Shown: piece by piece, positions 15,248 through 23,307 of the stretch
Position numbering within the stretch: position 1 is the stretch's first letter
Layout of the letters: every line of letters begins with the position of its first letter
NCBI GenBank assembly: GCA_011171075.1
Contig: DUFD01000026.1
Location: 1 to 33,847, forward strand
Direction: 5' to 3'
Source of the DNA: Dehalococcoidia bacterium
GTDB taxonomy: Bacteria; Chloroflexota; Dehalococcoidia; Dehalococcoidales; Fen-1064
Length of the DNA stretch: 33,847 nucleotides
Notes under the pieces: generated by a model
The model's database searches: none
Seen by the model: only the letters and a program-made list of their open reading frames with translations
Told to the model about the DNA's origin: nothing
Position numbers and translations under genes: made by a program

Positions 15248-16024
15248 CTACAATCGCACCGGGATTCCCCTGCTTGCCAGGTAGTCCTTGACCTCACGGA
15301 TTGAATAAGTCCCATAGTGGAAAATACTGGCGGCCAGCACGGCATCCGCTTTACCTCGGATTACGGCCTGGTAGAGGTCTTCCATGGTACCGGCCCCGCC
15401 ACTGGCAACTACCGGTACGGTAACCGCCTCCGAGATGGTGCGGAGTAGCTCCACGTCGTAGCCGGTCTGAGTACCGTCGGCATCGATGCTATTGACCACT
15501 ATCTCACCGGCACCCAGCTCGACAGCCTGGACTGCCCATTCCAAGGCATCACGACCGGTAGCCTTGCCTCCACCGGCCCCGGTGTGGGTGAAAATCTCCC
15601 AGCGGAGGGGGTGTTCGTCGGGGATGCGCTTGGCATCCATGCTCAGGACAATGCACTGGCTGCCGAAACGTTCGGCGCCGTGTGTTATGAGGTCAGGGTC
15701 CAGGACCGCCGCTGTGTTGATGGAGACCTTATCGGCTCCGGCTTCAAGCATACGCCTCATGTCATCCACTGTCCGTAGCCCCCCGCCCACTGTCAGAGGG
15801 ATGAATACCTGGTCGGCCGTGCGTTCCACGACGTCCCGCATGGTCTCTCGCCCGTCACTGGAAGCGGTGATGTCGTAGAAGACAATTTCGTCAGCCCCCT
15901 GCTCATTGTAGAAGGCCGCCAGCTCTACCGGGTCGCCGGCGTCCTGAAGGTTGCGGTACTTTATACCCTTGACCACACGTCCCCCGGTAACGTCCAGGCA
16001 GGGGATGATTCTCTTCGTCAGCAT
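15248..16024 (-). CDS. hisF: Imidazole glycerol phosphate synthase cyclase subunit HisF
   Basis: A 258-residue (beta/alpha)8 barrel that, with ammonia from HisH, converts PRFAR to imidazole glycerol phosphate and AICAR in histidine synthesis. The catalytic aspartates are Asp11 ([15 protein letters not shown]) and Asp130 ([10 protein letters not shown]). The phosphate-binding loops TVGGGLRT and VASGGAGT are present. ATG 16024 overlaps the hisH stop by one base (TGATG), giving translational coupling. Length fits the family. Confidence 0.96.
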   Translation of the reverse strand: MLTKRIIPCLDVTGGRVVKGIKYRNLQDAGDPVELAAFYNEQGADEIVFYDITASSDGRETMRDVVERTADQVFIPLTVGGGLRTVDDMRRMLEAGADKVSINTAAVLDPDLITHGAERFGSQCIVLSMDAKRIPDEHPLRWEIFTHTGAGGGKATGRDALEWAVQAVELGAGEIVVNSIDADGTQTGYDVELLRTISEAVTVPVVASGGAGTMEDLYQAVIRGKADAVLAASIFHYGTYSIREVKDYLASRGIPVRL

Positions 16025-16713
16025 CAGATAACCTCTCCCGTCTTTCTGCCTAATTCTTCTTTCAGGGCAAGCTTCAGGAAATTGTCATAGATGCGCAGTC
16101 CGTGCTCGCCGCTCCGTTCCGGGTGAAACTGGGTGGCCACGAGGTTGCCTTGGGCGATAGCGCTGCAGAAGTTAGTGCCGTAGTCAGTTATGCCGATTAC
16201 GGACGATTCATCGTCTATCTCCGCGTAATAGCTATGCACGAAGTAAAAGTTGGTCTCGTCCGGTATGCCATTGAATACCGGATGAGGCAGCACCTGTTTC
16301 ACTTGGTTCCATCCCATGTGCGGGATTTTTTGTCCGTCGGGAAGCCTTTTTACCTTTCCGGGAATGACATTAAGGCAGTCGTGCCAGCCACCCTCCTCGG
16401 TACCGGTAAGGAGCATCTGCAGGCCAATGCAGATGCCGAGGAAAGGCCTGCCATCCCAGATGTATTGGATTATCGGTTTGGTCAGTTGCCGTTGTTTGAG
16501 GTTGGCCATGGTGTCACCGGCAGCACCAACGCCCGGCAGGATAAGGGCCTGAGCAGCCAGTACATCGTCCGCCTGGTTGGTTATCTTCGATTGATAACCG
16601 AGCCTGGCAATGGCATTCACAACACTGCGCAGGTTTCCGGCACCATAATCGATTATGGTCACCACTGAGGTTGCTCCGTCTTTCTGTATATCGGGCACAG
16701 GTGCCATTGCCAT
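16024..16713 (-). CDS. hisH: Imidazole glycerol phosphate synthase glutaminase subunit HisH
   Basis: A class I glutamine amidotransferase that supplies ammonia to HisF. The triad is visible: Cys95 ([11 protein letters not shown]), His197 and Glu199 ([10 protein letters not shown]). The conserved opening [12 protein letters not shown] starts at residue 20, so the N-terminus is about 15 residues longer than usual. ATG 16713 has GAGG about 5 nt upstream. GTG codons at residues 17-18 also have GGAG nearby and would give the standard length; the choice is open. It heads an apparent hisH-hisF-response regulator operon. The rest of the histidine pathway is not in the window. Confidence 0.94.
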   Translation of the reverse strand: MAMAPVPDIQKDGATSVVTIIDYGAGNLRSVVNAIARLGYQSKITNQADDVLAAQALILPGVGAAGDTMANLKQRQLTKPIIQYIWDGRPFLGICIGLQMLLTGTEEGGWHDCLNVIPGKVKRLPDGQKIPHMGWNQVKQVLPHPVFNGIPDETNFYFVHSYYAEIDDESSVIGITDYGTNFCSAIAQGNLVATQFHPERSGEHGLRIYDNFLKLALKEELGRKTGEVI

Positions 16714-17158
16714 TCGTTCCTCACCGTATGTATCGCATTATAACACCAAAAGGGGAGAACAGTAGATGTATCCAATGACTGAAAAAGGATTCTTCCCTTC
16801 AAGCTTTCCTGCACATGTTCCCCTCACTCGCAGACACCTAATAAGCGGTAGTTGATTGCCGTATATTACACATTACAATGTTTGCTGGTAACTGTCAACC
16901 TCTACTGTTGCTTATATGCGAATAGATTCCGAGGCGAAAAGGTGGGATTTCAACAAATAAGAAATAACTTACATACAATACGGAAAAAATAGATTATAAT
17001 TTACCGTATATCAAAATGTGGCGATGTTAACTAGCGGTGTGCTACACCAGGCCTGGCTGTCTCAGCCTTAGGAAAGCGGTTGACTTTGTTACCTTGAAAG
17101 GCTATGGCAACGCACGCCGTCGTTGTCACTCACGGGATTCCAGAGCTGGGATTCCCAC
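16714..17158. other. Intergenic region between hisH and the minus-strand XRE gene
   Basis: This 445-nt stretch has no credible ORF. It contains the hisH promoter candidate and an AT-rich tract (16960-17020). Two adjacent short hairpins follow: GGTGT-GCT-ACACC (17036-17048) and GGCTG-TCT-CAGCC (17055-17067). There is also a direct repeat of GGGATTCC (17134-17141 and 17148-17155), whose second copy pairs with GGAATC at 17162-17167 across the XRE stop codon. I could not match it to a known riboswitch or RNA gene. Confidence 0.45.
16870..16898 (-). promoter_or_regulatory. Possible promoter for the hisH operon
   Basis: On the minus strand TTGACA (16893-16898) is followed after 17 nt by TAATGT (16870-16875), a weak -10. 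The leader to hisH would be about 150 nt. Just upstream of the -35 box lies TTGCTTATATGC (plus strand 16908-16919), which is also found at the promoter of the XRE gene at 17763. Confidence 0.35.
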
Positions 17159-17536
17159 TTAGGAATCGCCCCCTCCGTAGATTCTGCCCCTTCGCTGCTC
17201 GATTAACCTCTCGATTAAGGTTATGAGGTCCTCGTCCAGTTCATTAGAATACTTCTGTTGGGCGTACTCGCGAAACTCAGGCCAGCTATTGGCTGGTGAT
17301 TCCGCGATGACCGGCACATGACCTGAGAGAGAAAGTATCTTCTGCAGGGGGACACCGCTGCACTCTGCCAGCTTCTGACAAGACTTTGTGCTGGGTACGT
17401 CTTGACCCTTAAGCCATCGACTGACTGTAGAGTGGCTGATGCCTATTTCAGCTGCCAGGTGACTGGGTAAAAGTCCTCGTCGACGCATGAGTTCCCTGAG
17501 AAAAGTTGTCAAATGAGTGTAATCAGGCACATTCAT
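17159..17536 (-). CDS. XRE-family transcriptional regulator, apparently leaderless
   Basis: 125 residues from ATG 17536. Residues 11-60 form an XRE/lambda-Cro helix-turn-helix (LRELMRRRGLLPSHLAAEIG, then HSTVSRWLKGQDVPS). The remainder (SGVPLQKILSLSGHVP, then a basic C-terminal helix) resembles the divergent regulator at 17763. A longer frame from TTG 17572 is rejected because that TTG is part of the -35 box. The -10 box ends six bases before ATG 17536, so transcription should begin at or within a base or two of the start codon, with no room for a Shine-Dalgarno site. An operator-like palindrome lies between the promoter boxes and suggests autoregulation. Confidence 0.82.
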   Translation of the reverse strand: MNVPDYTHLTTFLRELMRRRGLLPSHLAAEIGISHSTVSRWLKGQDVPSTKSCQKLAECSGVPLQKILSLSGHVPVIAESPANSWPEFREYAQQKYSNELDEDLITLIERLIEQRRGRIYGGGDS

Positions 17537-17542
17537 GCCGTT

Positions 17543-17572
17543 ATTGTACTCTTGAGTACGGACAACTGTCAA
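17543..17572 (-). promoter_or_regulatory. Strong promoter with internal palindrome, XRE gene
   Basis: On the minus strand TTGACA (17567-17572) and TACAAT (17543-17548) are separated by 18 nt. The palindrome GTACTC-AA-GAGTAC (17546-17559) fills much of the spacer and touches the -10 box, the usual place for a repressor operator. ATG 17536 begins 6 nt after the -10 hexamer. Confidence 0.72.
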
Positions 17573-17677
17573 TATGTGGCAACAAAATGTATACCGTAGT
17601 TACTCAAGGTGTAGCGACGGCAGGGGTGGGACTGGTGTGAATTGCGCAAGATGTGAGTGTGGCTCTGGTGAATACTA

Positions 17678-17746
17678 TTGACACGAGTTGGTAACGGTGT
17701 TATCTTGAGTTTGCTTATATGCACAAGCAGTGACCGTATGTGCATA
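17678..17746 (+). promoter_or_regulatory. Promoter and downstream dyad of the plus-strand XRE gene
   Basis: TTGACA (17678-17683) and TATCTT (17701-17706) are 17 nt apart; the start site would be near 17713. Downstream is a perfect dyad, TATGCACA (17718-17725) and TGTGCATA (17739-17746), with a 13-nt spacer. It could act as an operator or a leader hairpin just before the ribosome site AGGAGG (17754-17759). Confidence 0.62.
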
Positions 17747-17762
17747 ACCACCTAGGAGGGGG

Positions 17763-18194
17763 GTGGTTATTTTGTCTATTGATGACAGGGACATCGGCAG
17801 CATTTTAAAACAGCTACGGGTTAGGGCCGATATATCCCGTGTGCAACTCGGTACGGCGTCGGGGGTATCGGCTTCGCATTTGACTCGTATCGAGAATGGT
17901 CAGCGTTTTCCTTCGGCAAAGGTTCTGCGTAAAATAGCTCCTCACTTGCATATTAGTGAGGTTGAGTTACTTTCGCTGGCAGGCTATGTGTCGGTGGATC
18001 AATACAATAAACTTGGGCATCCCGACAGTACGAAGCTCGACCCGAATGTTGTCGCCATACTATCACAGGAACCGGTCGAGGTGCAGAGGGCTGTTATCAG
18101 CATTTTGTCGATGGTCAAGTATATTGCCGAGAGCATTGCCCGTGAGCAGACGCAAGTGAAAAACGACGACTTCCATGAACCCATAGCAAACTAG
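17763..18194 (+). CDS. XRE-family transcriptional regulator
   Basis: A 143-residue protein. Residues 10-65 are an XRE helix-turn-helix (IGSILKQLRVRADISRVQLG, SGVSASHLTRIENGQRFPS). The following segment, LRKIAPHLHISEVELLSLAG, parallels KLAECSGVPLQKILSLSG in the divergent regulator, so the two are probably related. The C-terminal helix (VEVQRAVISILSMVKYIAES) may serve dimerisation. The start is GTG 17763, 3 nt after AGGAGG; TTG 17772 (12 nt) is the alternative, and neither spacing is ideal. It is divergent from the other XRE gene. Nothing adjacent suggests a phage or toxin system, so the target is unknown. Confidence 0.82.
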   Translation: MVILSIDDRDIGSILKQLRVRADISRVQLGTASGVSASHLTRIENGQRFPSAKVLRKIAPHLHISEVELLSLAGYVSVDQYNKLGHPDSTKLDPNVVAILSQEPVEVQRAVISILSMVKYIAESIAREQTQVKNDDFHEPIAN

Positions 18195-18507
18195 GCACGC
18201 GTCCGCTCATTCAACTCTCACCTCCCTGATAAACTACCGTATCACCCCACCGGTTATCACCCGTCTCTAAACTAGAGATGAGGTTAACACGCTAAGGGCT
18301 ATATAGCGGGTTTGCCTTATTACTCGACCGGTCTTTTAGAGTAGTCGCTTTCATGTATAAACTTACCCCGAGTAATACAAAGGTATGATTCCCTTGCCAG
18401 CGTACATGTGGTATCCTTTAGCAGGTATCGCGTTTGTGATTAGCCGACGAGAGCAGCGATGATTCTTTTCTTTTAATATCCCGTCCGGATTATGGAGAAC
18501 GCTGATA
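18195..18507. other. Intergenic region with inverted repeats upstream of the envelope cluster
   Basis: This 313-nt stretch is non-coding. It contains TCTCTA-AAC-TAGAGA near 18272-18286 and a perfect 9-bp inverted repeat, TATTACTCG (18318-18326) and CGAGTAATA (18369-18377), with 42 nt between. GAGTA-type half sites inside resemble the XRE operator at 17546-17559. I found no convincing -35/-10 pair for the gene at 18508, although GGAG near 18492 serves its start. Confidence 0.45.
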
Positions 18508-19275
18508 ATGCAGGAGACCGGAGACAGGATTCGCACCGATAGGAATGTATACACATGGACGGGGCTTGGCCTTCTGGTCTCTGGTGTTATTTTAGTTCTG
18601 GTATCCTTACTGGTGTTGTCTTCACTGGTGTGGCTGACGGCGCTTGGTATTGCTGCCCTTATACTGGCCTTTATTTTCCTAGCACTGGCCAGGACCATCC
18701 CCAGGGTAACGCCTGAAGTAAGTATGCTCCTCCTCGAAACCGGTATCGACAATATAGCTACAGTTGTGGAGGAGCTTGGAATTAAGTCGAAACCCGTTTA
18801 TCTCCCTTCGTCCTTGGCTGGCGGCAAGGCCCAGGCCCTGATTCCACTGCACACCAATCCTTCACTGCCAAGGATAACCAGTGCCCTTCCACGTCGCTTC
18901 ATAGTTAGATATGGTTCTGGCCCTGACGATGTCGGGCTACTGATTACCACTGCCGGGACAGTAGCCGTTAGCATACTGGAATCACCAATGGGTCCGACAG
19001 TGACACAACTCGAGTCAACTCTGGCATCGCTATTCGTTGGGAAGCTGGGGGCGGCCGACAGGATAGGGATTTCGAATATCGAGACTGGAATCAGGGTGGA
19101 GGTGCGTAATCCCCGTATTCAGAGTACTGGTGCCTGGTCTCACCAGTGTCTGGATAGTTCCCTGGCCTCGATTATTGCTACGGTGGTGGCCGAGGCATGG
19201 GAAAGACCGGTCGTTGTGACCAAGGAGGAGCAATACGGCAAGACATATGTTGTTGAAATCGAGGCCGTAGCATGA
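18508..19275 (+). CDS. Two-helix membrane protein of the MoxR/DUF58 cluster, unknown function
   Basis: A 255-residue protein with two membrane helices (about 17-40 and 43-63) and a soluble remainder. I do not recognise a named family. The soluble part is alpha/beta with strand-rich segments (RFIVRYGSGPDDVGLLITTA, YGKTYVVEIEAVA). ATG 18508 has GGAG about 10 nt upstream. It is the first gene of a co-directional cluster: its stop overlaps the next start as ATGA. The context points to envelope assembly or surface protein processing. Confidence 0.72.
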   Translation: MQETGDRIRTDRNVYTWTGLGLLVSGVILVLVSLLVLSSLVWLTALGIAALILAFIFLALARTIPRVTPEVSMLLLETGIDNIATVVEELGIKSKPVYLPSSLAGGKAQALIPLHTNPSLPRITSALPRRFIVRYGSGPDDVGLLITTAGTVAVSILESPMGPTVTQLESTLASLFVGKLGAADRIGISNIETGIRVEVRNPRIQSTGAWSHQCLDSSLASIIATVVAEAWERPVVVTKEEQYGKTYVVEIEAVA

Positions 19276-19523
19276 AGATATACAATAGCTACCTTCTTTT
19301 CGTGGCTGGGCTGCTTCTACTTACCACCGTAATCCTGGCTGCCTGCAACGTAGACTCGCTTGATGTCTACTATACCCTCTATGTCGTCGAAGCACTCATC
19401 GTTACCGAACTGTATGTGTATTTCAGTTCTAGGGCCCGCCGCAGTCTGACTGTTGTGGGGACATTGCTTTTTGCTGGTTTTTTGGTCATCGTGGCATCAG
19501 CCGTCTTGAAGATAGTGGTATAG
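19272..19523 (+). CDS. Small three-helix membrane protein
   Basis: An 83-residue protein, almost entirely hydrophobic, with three predicted membrane segments (about 6-25, 33-51 and 59-82). LAAC at residues 22-25 resembles a lipobox, but the helices that follow make a membrane protein more likely. The start overlaps the preceding stop (ATGA), which supports it being real and coupled. Function unknown. Confidence 0.65.
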   Translation: MKIYNSYLLFVAGLLLLTTVILAACNVDSLDVYYTLYVVEALIVTELYVYFSSRARRSLTVVGTLLFAGFLVIVASAVLKIVV

Positions 19524-19541
19524 GTTTTTTCCGTCGGGGCT

Positions 19542-21491
19542 ATGAGAAAGTTCACCGTCGTTTTGTCCCTGTTGCTCGCGGTAGCAGTACTTATCCCGGT
19601 CCTTTCACTTGCTGCCCAGCCCAGTCATACTCCGCACGAGAATCCGGCTACCGCCGGGGGTTCCTCAAGTTCGTTATTGCTCCTGATTTTCCATGGCGAT
19701 ATATATGAGGTGGCGCTCGGTGGCCGTTATCAGGATGCCCAGGACCTGCTTGATAAAATCAAGCACGCCAATATCTCCGATGAGTTGAAATATATTGTCG
19801 ACCGCTTCGACGCGTTATCACACGAACTCTTTTCTGACCTGGACAATCTGGAAAACTTGCTCGATGAAATATCAGTCTTGCTGGAGCAGTACCAAATGGA
19901 AGAAGCCCAGCAACAGCTGGAGTATGCGAGGACAGTCCTAGAGAACGTGGACAGGATGCTTGACGATGGAGAGATGGCGGTCGATGCCATCGGCCGCAGG
20001 CTCTACATCGGTTCTTATGCGCCCACCAGTCAGCTCAGACAGGCGTACGACCGTTTGAAGGGAATCCTGGAGCAGATGAGGTTGCTATATAGAGATTTCG
20101 ATGCACGCTTGGGCCGTCTTTTCCTGGAGTATGAAGACCGGGTGGCGGTTGAACTAATCCCGACTTATCTTACCATCGAAGCGACTCCGGAATCGGTTTT
20201 CGTCGGTGACAGCATTGTCATTTCCGGGCAGCTATCCAGTGAAGATGGCCCGCTGGCAGACCGGAGCGTGACCGTTCTCTTCGAGGAAAAGCCTGAGGTA
20301 GTGTCGACCGATGAGGGTGGTTCTTACAGTACTACTATCGATATACCCTATCGCTACGTTACCTCGGTCGTCTTCGTGGCTAGGTACACTCCTGCCGGAG
20401 ATGATATCGGGGTCTATGGGGCCTGTGAGAGCCCCAGACTAACGGTTGACGTCAGCTACTACCGTACCTACCTTGAATTGTCGGCGCCGGAGGTAGCCTA
20501 TCCCGGTCTGCCGATAACTGTTACGGGGGAAATAAGCACAACCGGTGACTCTATAGAGCGAAATATCTCTTTGTTGCTGGACAATATCAATCTGGCTACT
20601 GTGCAGGCAAGGGACAGGTTAGAGGAGGAGCTAGTTATCCCCGACGAAACTGTTACCGGCAACCATACTCTGACTGCATCCATCAGCGCTCAGCAAAGGT
20701 ATGCCGGGGTATCAGAGAGCCTTACTATACAAATATCCCAGTTTCCGCTGCAGGTGGACGTGCAGGCACCCTCGCTCATCCTCCTTCCCGGGGAGGTAAA
20801 CATCACCGGTCGGGTCTGGCACGATTCCGGTCCCCTGGGTGATGCCGCTGTTCGGGTCAGCTTCGGGGAATCTTCCAGTACTCAGGTAATAACGGACGCT
20901 GACGGCAATTTTGAAGCCGTCCTGGAGGCACCACTGCGCCTGTCACTGGTCGGTCCGAAGAGACTGATGGTTGGGGTGGAGCCGGTCGAGCCGTACTATA
21001 GCTCGGCTGCTGTTGAGAAGTGGATTGTGGTCATCAACCCGGTAGGTATCAGCCTGACGCTACTCGCGTTTGTATCGGCTGGCTTCGTGGTATACCGGCG
21101 CGTGACCAAATGGTCGACCAGAATACGTGCGGAGACGCCTGCCGGGAGACCGGACCTGCCGTGGCCTACCCCTCTTGCTCCATCACCGGAGCCGGAGTCG
21201 GGGTCGGGTTTAACCGGTATCCGCAGTGAAATATTGACAGCCTACCTCGAGGGACGCAGGGCAATTGAGAAGGCTACTGGTATTCACATCGAACCATATA
21301 TTACCCTGAGGGAGTTTCTCAAGGTGGTAGTAACCAATGTTACTGCGGCTGTCGGGCAGCGCTTTACCGAACTGACCAGGATGGCAGAGGTCACGCTTTA
21401 TTCTGCTCGTGAACCGGATGAGGGCATGGCGGCCGATGCCAGGCAGCAGGCTGCCGATATCAAGAAGGAGTTTAACCGTGACACTGCGTAG
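19542..21491 (+). CDS. Exported Ig-like repeat protein with DUF4129-like cytoplasmic tail
   Basis: A 649-residue protein. A signal peptide (1-25, cut near SLAAQ) is followed by a coiled-coil region (about 55-205) and three Ig/carboxypeptidase-regulatory-like beta domains (about 207-300, 308-395 and 400-490; repeated openings like TPESVFVGDSIVISGQL, APEVAYPGLPITVTGEI and APSLILLPGEVNITGRV). A membrane helix lies near 500-520, then a proline-rich linker and a tail of about 90 residues resembling DUF4129 (EILTAYLEGRRAIEKATGIH, TLREFL, FTELTRMAEVTLYS). DUF4129 tails normally occur on transglutaminase-type membrane proteins next to MoxR/DUF58; here Ig-like domains take that place. It overlaps the next gene by 14 nt. 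Confidence 0.75.
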   Translation: MRKFTVVLSLLLAVAVLIPVLSLAAQPSHTPHENPATAGGSSSSLLLLIFHGDIYEVALGGRYQDAQDLLDKIKHANISDELKYIVDRFDALSHELFSDLDNLENLLDEISVLLEQYQMEEAQQQLEYARTVLENVDRMLDDGEMAVDAIGRRLYIGSYAPTSQLRQAYDRLKGILEQMRLLYRDFDARLGRLFLEYEDRVAVELIPTYLTIEATPESVFVGDSIVISGQLSSEDGPLADRSVTVLFEEKPEVVSTDEGGSYSTTIDIPYRYVTSVVFVARYTPAGDDIGVYGACESPRLTVDVSYYRTYLELSAPEVAYPGLPITVTGEISTTGDSIERNISLLLDNINLATVQARDRLEEELVIPDETVTGNHTLTASISAQQRYAGVSESLTIQISQFPLQVDVQAPSLILLPGEVNITGRVWHDSGPLGDAAVRVSFGESSSTQVITDADGNFEAVLEAPLRLSLVGPKRLMVGVEPVEPYYSSAAVEKWIVVINPVGISLTLLAFVSAGFVVYRRVTKWSTRIRAETPAGRPDLPWPTPLAPSPEPESGSGLTGIRSEILTAYLEGRRAIEKATGIHIEPYITLREFLKVVVTNVTAAVGQRFTELTRMAEVTLYSAREPDEGMAADARQQAADIKKEFNRDTA

Positions 21492-22380
21492 GTTTCTGGT
21501 ATCACTGGCGATAGTCCTGGTTATCATACTGGCCGTAGTGATATGGGTCATTCCTTCAGATGAGGACTTCCGGGTCGAGAACACCTTTTGGAATGGTGCC
21601 AGCAGACTGAGTGTCTCTCAGGCAGTAACACCCCTGGAGACACTGGCTGACCTGTCGGAAATGACGGAAGGGGCCACCCTCATGCTTATCCCCTACATGC
21701 AACTCACGCCGTCCGAACTCGAGGATGTGACTCGCTTTGTCAGCGGCGGAGGTACCCTGGTCCTGGCCGATGACTACGGGTACGGGAACCAGGTTCTGAG
21801 TAGTCTGGGGATAGAAGCCCGCTTTTCCGGACAAGCCCTTCTCGACCCGCTATTTAATTATAAGAACGAGCAGCTACCGCGGGTTTTTCACTTCTCGCCG
21901 GGTGCCGTGACGGATGGTGTTAATAGTCTGGTGCTCAACCATGCTACCTGCCTTACCGATGTCGGGGCCGGTGAGATACTGGCAATGTCGTCCTCATTCA
22001 GTTTTATTGACATAAATAATAACCGTCAGTGGGATGAGGATGAGCCTGCCGGTGCGATGCCGGTGATATCAGGGCATTCACTGGCGGGCGGCCGGGTAAT
22101 ACTTGTCTCGGACCCGAGCATATTTATCAACAGTATGGACAGCCTGGATGACAACTATAGCGCTATCGAGAATATTGCCGGTATCTCCTCATCACAGCTG
22201 TACCTTGACCAGTCGCACTTACCTCATTCGGACCTGCACTATACCAAGAACCTGCTGGCTGATGTCCGCAGCGTGCTCACCACCCCGGTGGGAACACTGG
22301 CCCTGGTGGCGGTGCTGCTAATTCTGATATTGAGGCCGATATGGCCTCGAAAAGGAGGCGGAATTGGAGACCAAGAATAA
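21478..22380 (+). CDS. DUF4350-type membrane protein
   Basis: 300 residues from GTG 21478, chosen because AAGGAG (21465-21470) lies 7 nt upstream and the hydrophobic anchor (FLVSLAIVLVIILAVVIWVI) follows at once. The in-frame ATG at 21409 lies well inside the preceding gene and was rejected. The body resembles DUF4350/GATase-like domains (SGGGTLVLADDYGYGNQVLS, DPSIFINS), and a C-terminal helix (about 265-285) anchors the other end. A DNNNRQWDEDE-like acidic segment near 180-192 may bind calcium. Such proteins commonly sit beside MoxR and DUF58 genes; their biochemical role is not known. It overlaps moxR by 17 nt. Confidence 0.78.
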   Translation: MTLRRFLVSLAIVLVIILAVVIWVIPSDEDFRVENTFWNGASRLSVSQAVTPLETLADLSEMTEGATLMLIPYMQLTPSELEDVTRFVSGGGTLVLADDYGYGNQVLSSLGIEARFSGQALLDPLFNYKNEQLPRVFHFSPGAVTDGVNSLVLNHATCLTDVGAGEILAMSSSFSFIDINNNRQWDEDEPAGAMPVISGHSLAGGRVILVSDPSIFINSMDSLDDNYSAIENIAGISSSQLYLDQSHLPHSDLHYTKNLLADVRSVLTTPVGTLALVAVLLILILRPIWPRKGGGIGDQE

Positions 22381-23305
22381 CCCTCAGGAGATGGCAAACA
22401 GCATTATTTCCGAAGTATCAAAGGTGGTAGTTGGTAAGGAGGGTATCAAGAGACTACTCCTGGCGGCCCTGCTGGGGCAGGGGCACGTGTTGATAGAAGG
22501 TCTTCCCGGGACCGGCAAGACGACCGTTGCCCGTACCTTTGCCCAGGCGATTGGCGGGGAGTTCAAGAGGATACAGGGTACCCCTGATATGCTGCCGGCC
22601 GATATGCTCGGTTTTTATCTCTATCGCCCAGACGGTAGTTCGCAGTTTATGCCCGGTCCCATCTTCGCCAACGTAGTCCTGGTTGACGAGCTTAACCGGC
22701 TTACTCCCCGCTCACAGTCGGCCTTGCTGGAGGCCATGCAGGAGCTTCAGGTCACCATTGAGCGGGAGACACACCCACTGGCGGAGCCGTTCCTTGTTAT
22801 CGGTGCCCAGCTGCCCCGCGGCGGTGCTGGGACATCTGCACTCACCGAGGTGCAGGCAGACCGGTTTATGTTCAGAGTATGGAGCGGGTTTCCAGAGGTC
22901 GAAGAAGAAGATATGGTGCTGAGCAATATCGATGAAATCATGACGCCGCGTATCTCGCCGGTGGTAACCTCAAACGATATTCTCCAGCTTCAGGAGCAGG
23001 TTCGCATGGTATATGTCGCGGACAGTGTCCGGGGCTATATTATTGAAATCTGCAATCGGCTCCGTCAGCACACCGACCTTGCACTCGGTCCCAGTCCTAG
23101 GGGAAGCATTGCCCTGCTAAGGGGAGCAAGGGCTATTGCCTTCATAGACGGGAGGGATTTCGTCATCCCTGACGATGTCAAAGAGCTGGCTGTTCCGGCG
23201 CTTCATCACCGTCTCCAGGTCAGCGCCGAGGCCGAGATGGACAACGCTACCCCCGAAGGCGTCATCGAGAAAGTACTTTCCGAGGTGCCAGTACCGACCG
23301 TTTAG
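22364..23305 (+). CDS. MoxR-family AAA+ ATPase
   Basis: A 313-residue AAA+ ATPase of the MoxR group, chaperone-like ATPases that act on VWA- or DUF58-type partners. Walker A is GLPGTGKT (46-53), Walker B VVLVDELNR (104-112), followed by TPRSQSALLEAMQE and QADRFMFR. The sensor 1 region reads VIGAQLPRGGAGT in place of the usual TQNP, a small deviation. The start is TTG 22364 with AGGAGG 5 nt upstream (22353-22358); no ATG fits that site. It is the fifth gene of the cluster and overlaps the preceding gene, with DUF58 starting 2 nt after its stop. Confidence 0.93.
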   Translation: METKNNPQEMANSIISEVSKVVVGKEGIKRLLLAALLGQGHVLIEGLPGTGKTTVARTFAQAIGGEFKRIQGTPDMLPADMLGFYLYRPDGSSQFMPGPIFANVVLVDELNRLTPRSQSALLEAMQELQVTIERETHPLAEPFLVIGAQLPRGGAGTSALTEVQADRFMFRVWSGFPEVEEEDMVLSNIDEIMTPRISPVVTSNDILQLQEQVRMVYVADSVRGYIIEICNRLRQHTDLALGPSPRGSIALLRGARAIAFIDGRDFVIPDDVKELAVPALHHRLQVSAEAEMDNATPEGVIEKVLSEVPVPTV

Positions 23306-23307
23306 TT

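Noticed and set aside
17537-17572. 12-residue extension of the minus-strand XRE protein from TTG 17572
   Set aside because: The TTG belongs to the -35 hexamer TTGACA, so it is not in the transcript from that promoter.
17159-18194. Toxin-antitoxin or prophage module around the XRE genes
   Set aside because: No toxin-like, integrase or phage structural gene lies nearby; the flanks are histidine genes and an envelope cluster.
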